Of a stretch of DNA of 64,000 bases, positions 58,727 through 64,000 are shown one piece after another (position 1 is the stretch's first letter; each line of letters begins with the position of its first letter). The stretch is from positions 434,001 through 498,000 of the forward strand of contig NZ_OX458331.1 in NCBI RefSeq assembly GCF_949769285.1. The letters run 5' to 3'. The translations under genes and the position numbers were made by a program. Below the pieces are notes generated by a model. That model saw only the letters and a program-made list of their open reading frames with translations, searched no databases and was not told the origin of the DNA. The stretch is from Anaerococcus sp. Marseille-Q7828. GTDB taxonomy: Bacteria > Bacillota > Clostridia > Tissierellales > Peptoniphilaceae.

Positions 58727-59791
58727 TTAAGCAAATGCTCCTGTTTTACCAATCAATTCTATTATAACAATCCAAATCGGTGCCATCAACACTGCTACCA
58801 TTGTGGACATAAGTGACGCATTTGATGCAAGTAAAGCTTCTCTATCAAAATTAATAGCATAAGCTACCGCTACAGTAGCTGGTGGTGTTGCCATCATTAT
58901 AACTACAGTTCCCAAGCCTACTAAGTTTATAGGAAATCCTACTAAACTTAAAGCATATAAAATTGCAATATTTATAGATGGAACTAATAATAATTTAACA
59001 AATGTATAATACCATGTTTTTTTATCAGAAAATGCTTCTTTAAAGCTTACTGCACCTAATGTTGAACCTATTGACAACCAAGCTAGTGGTGAGGCTAATC
59101 TTCCTAGATAACTAAATACTTCGAATAGTTGTGGGAATGTATGGTCAATTCTCAAAAATGCCACCGATTTTTTTATAGTTTCTCCATTTTCTTCTACACT
59201 AACAGTCACTTGTGGTAAATAAGTTTGGAATATCCATACTAACAAACCTAAAAATGTAGCCACTACTATTGGATTTAAAAACATTTTTTTAAGATTTTCT
59301 TTTTTCATGCTTAAACCACTCATTTTTATGTATCCATATGAATATAGAAAAATTCTATATCCTATATTAAAAATAGATGCATATAATGTTCCTTGTGGTC
59401 CATAAATTGCTGTTACTATTGGAATACCAAAAAAAGTTGTCGAACCTAAAATTGATAAAACTCTTAATGTTGTTTTCTCATCTCCCTCGTACCTCGCGTA
59501 AATTGGTAGAGTCAAAAGAATTAAAATAGGATACATTGCTATTCCCCACACTAATAGTCCCATTCCATTTCTTAATGTTTCCTGATCTATATCACTCATA
59601 AATGAGTTATAAGCTAAGGCTGGTAATGATAGTGATAATACTATACCTGTTAGTACTTTTCCTGTCTTATCATCAAAAATACCTCTTTTTCTACAAAAAT
59701 AACCAATTAAAATAATTGCCAAACTCGAAAAAATTGCTGTATTGATTTTTTGTGTTTGTAATGTTGTCATGAACACTTCAAAAAAATTCAT
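58727..59791 (-). CDS. AEC-family transporter (auxin-efflux-carrier/MleP type)
   Basis: 354 residues with about ten membrane helices. It has the AEC features of an N-terminal repeat (IILIGYFCRKRGIFDD; LSLSLPALAYNSFM) and a C-terminal half with MMATPPATVAVAYA. Bacterial members export or exchange malate, lactate and other carboxylates. AGGAGG lies 7 nt before the ATG. First gene of a two-gene operon with the dehydrogenase; export or uptake of the matching 2-hydroxyacid is the simplest reading. Confidence 0.87.
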   Translation of the reverse strand: MNFFEVFMTTLQTQKINTAIFSSLAIILIGYFCRKRGIFDDKTGKVLTGIVLSLSLPALAYNSFMSDIDQETLRNGMGLLVWGIAMYPILILLTLPIYARYEGDEKTTLRVLSILGSTTFFGIPIVTAIYGPQGTLYASIFNIGYRIFLYSYGYIKMSGLSMKKENLKKMFLNPIVVATFLGLLVWIFQTYLPQVTVSVEENGETIKKSVAFLRIDHTFPQLFEVFSYLGRLASPLAWLSIGSTLGAVSFKEAFSDKKTWYYTFVKLLLVPSINIAILYALSLVGFPINLVGLGTVVIMMATPPATVAVAYAINFDREALLASNASLMSTMVAVLMAPIWIVIIELIGKTGAFA

Positions 59792-60039
59792 GAATACCTC
59801 CTAAATATTAATATATGTAACATCTAGTATACATTATTGTGATTTTCTTTACAATAAACAAGTTATATAAAAAATTATTTTTATATTTTTCTATAAAGCC
59901 CTGGTATTTCTTTCCCAAAAACTCTGTTATCTCATAGGTAATAGTTATGTTAGCTATATCTTGGTCAAATCTTTCTTTTTTTCTTACCGGATAAGTCTTG
60001 TGGGAATCTTTGGTAGATAGCTTTTTTGTATATATTTTT

Positions 60040-60306
60040 CCTTGCTAGGCCTATTAGTTATTTTTATCAGATTAATTTTCTCTAAGCGACTTTATTTCTC
60101 TTTCCAACCAATCCGAATCCTTAAATACTGTCTTAGCTTCCATCAAGTCTATGGATAGCTATTTGACCAAGCTTTTATGTATTGACATTGGATTTTTTAC
60201 CTTAGATCTAAAGTTGGTTGATCCAGCCTTACTGGATTTATACAAAGTTTGCTCGTTGGGAAAACATAGATTAAGCGCTCCTAAAAAACCTACCAAACAC
60301 TCAAAA
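60040..60306. repeat. Direct repeat, copy 2 (about 266 bp)
   Basis: Second copy of 56917-57182, with about a dozen differences. Again the left part is an Old Yellow Enzyme gene tail. The open frame MDSYLTKLLCIDIGF... continues a little further here, to 60351. The pair of copies flanks the dehydrogenase/AEC cassette. The rest of 59792-60357 shows nothing else recognisable. Confidence 0.85.
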
Positions 60307-60357
60307 ATGGCCAGGAGATTTTATTGCCAGCCCTTTTTAATCGAAAGTTAAGAAATT

Positions 60358-60735
60358 TTATTTTTGTATAATCTCAATCTTGTATCCATCTGGATCTGTT
60401 ACGAAAAAGTACTTATCTGAATTATCGGTTAAGCCTCTGAGCTCTGAAACTTCATATCCTTTTTTGCTTAACTCTTCCCTAAAAGATTTGATATCTGGGT
60501 GAGATATTGCTATATGTCCGTAGCCATCTCCTAGGTCATAGGCTTCTTCTTGGTCATAATTGTAGGTTAATTCCAATTCATAGTCGGGAGATTGAGGAAG
60601 TTTTAGGTATACAAGGTCGAATTTTTTCTCTGGAAATTCCTTCCTTCTACTTTCAACAAAGCCCAACTCTTCTGTATAAAACTTATAAGACTTATCAAGG
60701 TCCTTAACTCTAATCATTGTGTGTAAAAATTTCAT
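60358..60735 (-). CDS. gloA: Lactoylglutathione lyase-like VOC protein (glyoxalase I)
   Basis: About 125 residues, one vicinal-oxygen-chelate domain. It shows HTMIRVKDLDKSYKFYTEELGF, ELTYNYDQEEAYDLGDGYGHIAI and YFFVTDPDGYKIEII, with metal-binding His and Glu at the positions of GloA (HTMIRV; LELTYN; GHIAI; IEII). It would detoxify methylglyoxal with a thiol cofactor. I chose the ATG at 60735, preceded by AGGAGG. Confidence 0.9.
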   Translation of the reverse strand: MKFLHTMIRVKDLDKSYKFYTEELGFVESRRKEFPEKKFDLVYLKLPQSPDYELELTYNYDQEEAYDLGDGYGHIAISHPDIKSFREELSKKGYEVSELRGLTDNSDKYFFVTDPDGYKIEIIQK

Positions 60736-60829
60736 ATATCCTCCTAATCTATTTATAACCAAAAGCTATTTTATTATTCTCTTAGCTTATCCTATAGGCA
60801 CTTTAACGACAGATATATTAAGTATTTTA

Positions 60830-61155
60830 AAAAAGATAAATCTGGCAATTATCAAATAAAGAAACCCTATCTAAGCCCATACTTGTATATGTACAACAGT
60901 GGAATATGAAGCTGTCAAATCTCAAAACAACCAACACTAGAACCAATTCTAAAATCCTTAGATAGAGCAATAAAAATAACAAACAAAAGCAAATAAGAAA
61001 GAATAAAAGGGAAATTAGTATATTTATCAGCAGTAGAATACAAAAAGAAGAATGCAGCACAAAAATTTCCCATCCCTAAGGGTGAGAATGAACAAGGAAA
61101 TAGCAGAGTAAGCTTTAGTACTAACTCTGCTATTAGGTCCAACTTTATGGGGTCA
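60830..61155 (+). mobile_element. Decayed remnant of the same IS3-type element
   Basis: Reading on the plus strand, the end of an OrfB (ERIKGKLVYLSAVEYKKKNAAQKF, near 60987-61060) is interrupted by stops and matches the end of the 57280 remnant. A terminal inverted repeat, complement of TGACCCCATAAAGTTGGACC, ends at 61155. The subterminal hairpin is AGCAGAG/CTCTGCT (61102-61131). The left boundary is unclear. It abuts the end of the Old Yellow Enzyme gene. Confidence 0.75.
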
Positions 61156-61190
61156 TCTTATTGCTAGGCTTATCAGTTCTATCTATCAGA

Positions 61191-62189
61191 TTAATTTTCC
61201 ATAAGCGAATTTATTTCTCTCTCCATCCAATTAGAGTCTTTAAATACTGCCCTGCCTACTCCTACTAGATCACATACATTTCTCTTTAGGATATCTTCGA
61301 TATCCTTGCCAGCCTTGACCCCACCTGTTAGTATTACTGGTATGTCAACCTCATCATAGATAGGTTTTGATAGATAGTCGAAGAATCCTGGGTAGTCATC
61401 ATCGGAAAAGTATAGGCACATGCCACCCGATATATCAAGGACATCTACACCTCTCTTTTCAAAGGCTTTTGCTGCATAGACTGCATCTTTTTGTGATAGG
61501 CCAGCTTCTTTACCATCTCCTACTCCTAGTCTTAGAAATATTGGATAGTCTTCTCCTACTTTTTCTCTGACTTTTTTGATGATTTCTAGGTGGATTTTGA
61601 TTCGTCCTTTGATGTCCCCGCCATATTCGTCTTCTCTTTTGTTAGTAAGTGGGGATAGGAATTGGTTTAATAGGTATCCATGGGCGGAGTGGATTTCTAC
61701 TCCGTCAAAGCCTGCTTCTTTGACCCTAAGTGCTGCATCAGCAAACTTATCTTCTATGTCCTTAATCTCATCTATTGTAAGTTCTCTTGGAAGTTCTACC
61801 TGCTTTTGGGATGGGTTTTTGATTTCTGATGGACCGACTGGACTTTGACCTATTAGATCTTTCCTTGCTGAAGAGCCTGCATGGTTAATTTGCACTACTG
61901 CTAGTGAGCCATTGCCTTTAATGACTTTGGCAAGCTTTTTTAGGCCCTCTATGGATGTATCATCTGCTATGGATACTTGCCTCTCGCTTGCTTGGCCAAG
62001 GGAATCTATGAAGTTGTGCTCTACTATCACTAGAGAAAATAGCCCGTGGGATGTTTTCTCCTCGTAGTAGTCGAGTATTTCTTTTGAGATGTGACCATTT
62101 TCATCAGCCTTGGAACTTGCCATTGGTGGCATGATAATCCTATTTTTAAAGTTTATATTTTTCGCTTTTAATTCTTCAAACATTTTCAT
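61191..62189 (-). CDS. NADH:flavin oxidoreductase, Old Yellow Enzyme family
   Basis: 332 residues forming a single FMN-binding TIM barrel without the additional FeS/FAD domains of enoate reductases. Visible are RIIMPPMASS, VVQINHAGSSARKD, the substrate-binding HSAHGYLLNQFLSPLTNKREDEYGG and the phosphate-binding ILTGGVKAGKD and VGVGRAVFKD. It would reduce activated C=C bonds with NAD(P)H. It lies 14 nt after the CDF gene end, so it was probably in one operon with it. Pieces of its 3' end recur in the repeats at 56917 and 60040. Confidence 0.9.
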   Translation of the reverse strand: MKMFEELKAKNINFKNRIIMPPMASSKADENGHISKEILDYYEEKTSHGLFSLVIVEHNFIDSLGQASERQVSIADDTSIEGLKKLAKVIKGNGSLAVVQINHAGSSARKDLIGQSPVGPSEIKNPSQKQVELPRELTIDEIKDIEDKFADAALRVKEAGFDGVEIHSAHGYLLNQFLSPLTNKREDEYGGDIKGRIKIHLEIIKKVREKVGEDYPIFLRLGVGDGKEAGLSQKDAVYAAKAFEKRGVDVLDISGGMCLYFSDDDYPGFFDYLSKPIYDEVDIPVILTGGVKAGKDIEDILKRNVCDLVGVGRAVFKDSNWMEREINSLMEN

Positions 62190-62203
62190 ATATACCTCTA
62201 ATT

Positions 62204-63106
62204 TTACCTGTCAGTGTAGTCTACATTTGGGAAAGCTTCTATCTTGTAGGTTGGGAAGTGATTTTTTACATCGCTTACTACTTCTTCTAGAACTTCTAGC
62301 CTATCTTCTGCATCTAGGCTTATTATTACATCAAATCTGATTTCCTTGTCGCTTTCATCTACATATAGGCCATGAATGCCGTTGATGTGCTGGTGGGAAA
62401 ATACTATTTCTTTTATTTGGTCTTTGATGCTTGTAATGTGGCGGTTTTGGGCGTTGATTGGATAGACGCCTACAGCTGTGAGCATTATTTGGTGCTTATA
62501 GTAAACCTCAAGTTGTATGTCTCTGATGATTTCGTCTAGTTCTTCTGCCGTATGAGTTTCTGGAACTCCTATGTCAATTGAGCCATTCCAATCATTGGGA
62601 CCGTAATTGTTGAGTACAAGAGCGCTTGCTCCCTCTACACCTGGGAAATTTTCTACTGTTTTGATTACTTCTTGGGCAAGCTCTGGGTCTATTTTCTCTC
62701 CTAAAAGTTGCGATATGGTTTTGCTTAACATATCTATGGCAGATTTTATAATGATAATAGATATGATAGCTCCCAAGTATGCTTCTAGGGAAATATCAAA
62801 CAAGACAAAAATTCCTGCAGCTAGGAGAATTGACAGTGATACTATAGAGTCAAGTTTGGCATCCTCGCCCGAGTTTATGAGAGAGTCAGACTTGACCTGA
62901 TCACCTACCTTTAGGAAATAGTGGGCTATGGCAAGTTTTACTATGACAGATAGGCTAACTATGATAATACTCATGATGCTATATGATGGTTCTATGGGGT
63001 TAAATATTTTCTTTACTGCCTCCACCAGGGATGTTATACCTACATACAAGATGATTACTGATATCACCATAGCGGATAGGTATTCTATCCTACCATAGCC
63101 ATGAGC
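62204..63106 (-). pseudogene. CDF-family metal transporter, 5' end cut off by an IS
   Basis: About 300 codons of a cation-diffusion facilitator remain, beginning at AHGYGRIEYLSAMV, which in intact proteins lies after the second membrane helix. Helices 3-6 and the cytoplasmic C-terminal domain are present, including the metal-site-like DSLINSGEDAKLDS. Helices 1-2, with their half of the transport site, are missing. Upstream sequence is the end of an IS3-type element (boundary about 63107). The track of open codons into the IS (MNIDYIPLK...) is incidental. The 5' part of the gene should lie beyond the IS, outside the window. Confidence 0.87.
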
Positions 63107-64000
63107 TGAACCCGTAAACACGGAATAATTTAATAATATTTTAAGCGGAATGTAATCTATATTCAATAGGTGACATTCCGTTTAATTTTGTCTTTATCCT
63201 GTCTTCGTTGTACCATTTTATATATTTATCTATTTCTTTTCTTAATTGTTCATAATTCTTAAATTCTACACCATAGTACATTTCTTGTTTGAGTATACCA
63301 AAGAAGTTCTCCATTGGTGAATTGTCTAGACAATTCCCTTTTCTTGACATGCTTTGCTTTATGTTTAGCTTCTTAAGCTTGTTAGACCACGAACTATGTT
63401 GGTAATGAAATCCCTGATCTGAGTGTATTACTAGATCTTTTGTATCTTTAAATTTATTAATTGCTTTATTTAACATTCTGTTTGTTAGTTTAATTGTTGG
63501 ATGATTACTTAGTGTATAGCTAATTATCTCGCTGTTATATACATCAAGGATTGGTGATAGGTAAAGTCTTTGCTCATGTCCTTTGATTCTAAATTCTGTT
63601 ACATCTGTTAACCATAGCTGGTTAGGTTTTTTAGCTTTAAAGTTACGGTTTACTATATTAGGAGCTACTTTACCTACTTGTCCTTTGTATGATGAGTATT
63701 TTCTTGATCTAGTTTTAAATTTAGTACATAAGAGTCCTTCTTGTCTCATTATTCTTAATACTCTTTTATGATTTACTATTAAACCTTTATTTCTTAAGAC
63801 TTTACATACTCTTCTGTATCCGTATCTACCTTTACTTGCTTTAACTATCGACTTGATATCTTCTCTGACTTTCTTATCTTTATCTACTGGATTTTCTAAT
63901 TTAATCTTCCATTCATAGTATGAAGATTTAGGGATTTTAGCTACTTTTATCCATTCACTTGCTTTAGTTTCAGGGTATTCTTTAAGAAGATTAAGTATTA
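63107..64000 (-). mobile_element. IS3-family element, truncated by the window end
   Basis: The left boundary at about 63107 is marked by TGAACCCGTAAACACGG directly after interrupted CDF coding sequence. It contains the orfB below and continues out of the window, so its other inverted repeat and any target duplication cannot be seen. It differs from the element at 5449 (end sequence and transposase). Confidence 0.85.
63141..64000 (-). CDS. IS3-family transposase OrfB, 5' partial
   Basis: The frame is open from the window end (first full codon at 63998) to the stop at 63141: at least 285 residues without an ATG before codon 84, so the start is an upstream codon or a frameshift from orfA outside the window. 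It has the N-terminal YPETKASEWIKVAKIPKSSYYEW, an HTH_21-like GRYGYRRVCKVLRNKG, and an integrase core with DDE residues in TDVTEF, HSDQGFHYQ and SPMENFFGILKQE. It ends DRIKTKLNGMSPIEYRLHSA. It appears intact and is the likely disruptor of the CDF gene. Confidence 0.92.
   Translation of the reverse strand, partial: ILNLLKEYPETKASEWIKVAKIPKSSYYEWKIKLENPVDKDKKVREDIKSIVKASKGRYGYRRVCKVLRNKGLIVNHKRVLRIMRQEGLLCTKFKTRSRKYSSYKGQVGKVAPNIVNRNFKAKKPNQLWLTDVTEFRIKGHEQRLYLSPILDVYNSEIISYTLSNHPTIKLTNRMLNKAINKFKDTKDLVIHSDQGFHYQHSSWSNKLKKLNIKQSMSRKGNCLDNSPMENFFGILKQEMYYGVEFKNYEQLRKEIDKYIKWYNEDRIKTKLNGMSPIEYRLHSA

Overview
The window comes from a low-GC, Gram-positive-type anaerobe. An assignment to the Peptoniphilaceae (Anaerococcus/Peptoniphilus-like) is my inference from gene content and from memory of such genomes; no search was run. 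Supporting signs are AT-rich spacers, AGGAGG-type ribosome sites, a T-box leader, a PerR box, tandem TTGACA/TATAAT rRNA promoters, secreted lipoproteins with FMN-attachment motifs, and peptide, amino-acid and glycerophosphodiester catabolism.

Layout. 1-5400 is an rRNA operon on the minus strand (three promoters, 16S, tRNA-free spacer, 23S with a roughly 300-nt insert in helix 45). 5449-6916 is an intact IS3-family element sitting in the loop of the terminator that ended the next operon. 6956-13395 is a Ugp-like ABC importer with a cytoplasmic phosphodiesterase and a GDPD enzyme. 13529-20420 is a vitamin B6/aromatic amino-acid block: a frameshifted NSS symporter, a PdxR-like regulator, PdxS, a long tryptophanase/tyrosine phenol-lyase-type enzyme and an intact NSS symporter. 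20429-28234 holds PepF, two lipoproteins (one with a CAP domain), a rhomboid protease, glycerate kinase and FolC, plus a possible small RNA.

28477-35559 is the most unusual operon: two unrecognised proteins, a divergent Hanks-type kinase, and a 1261-residue DUF4062-like/STAND NTPase/TPR protein, with tight spacing and a strong terminator. It resembles a sensing, signalling or defence module. 35704-43216 contains two lipoprotein flavin reductases flanking PerR-controlled ahpCF and RelB-type toxin-antitoxin genes. 43383-46184 has an SDR enzyme, an ArsD-like protein and a T-box-controlled, core-only MetE-like methyltransferase.

46311-55757 looks like a defence island: a PHP-domain/SMC-like ATPase, a three-gene restriction-modification system (two-subunit adenine methyltransferase plus a GIY-YIG/helicase protein) and a HEPN-like protein. 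From 55873 to the end the DNA is IS-scarred: PepE; a D-2-hydroxyacid dehydrogenase/AEC transporter pair bracketed by about 266-bp direct repeats; glyoxalase; two remnants of one IS3-type element; an Old Yellow Enzyme; and a CDF transporter cut by an IS that runs off the window. No tRNA gene or CRISPR array was seen. All coordinates are by eye and terminal bases of RNAs are approximate.
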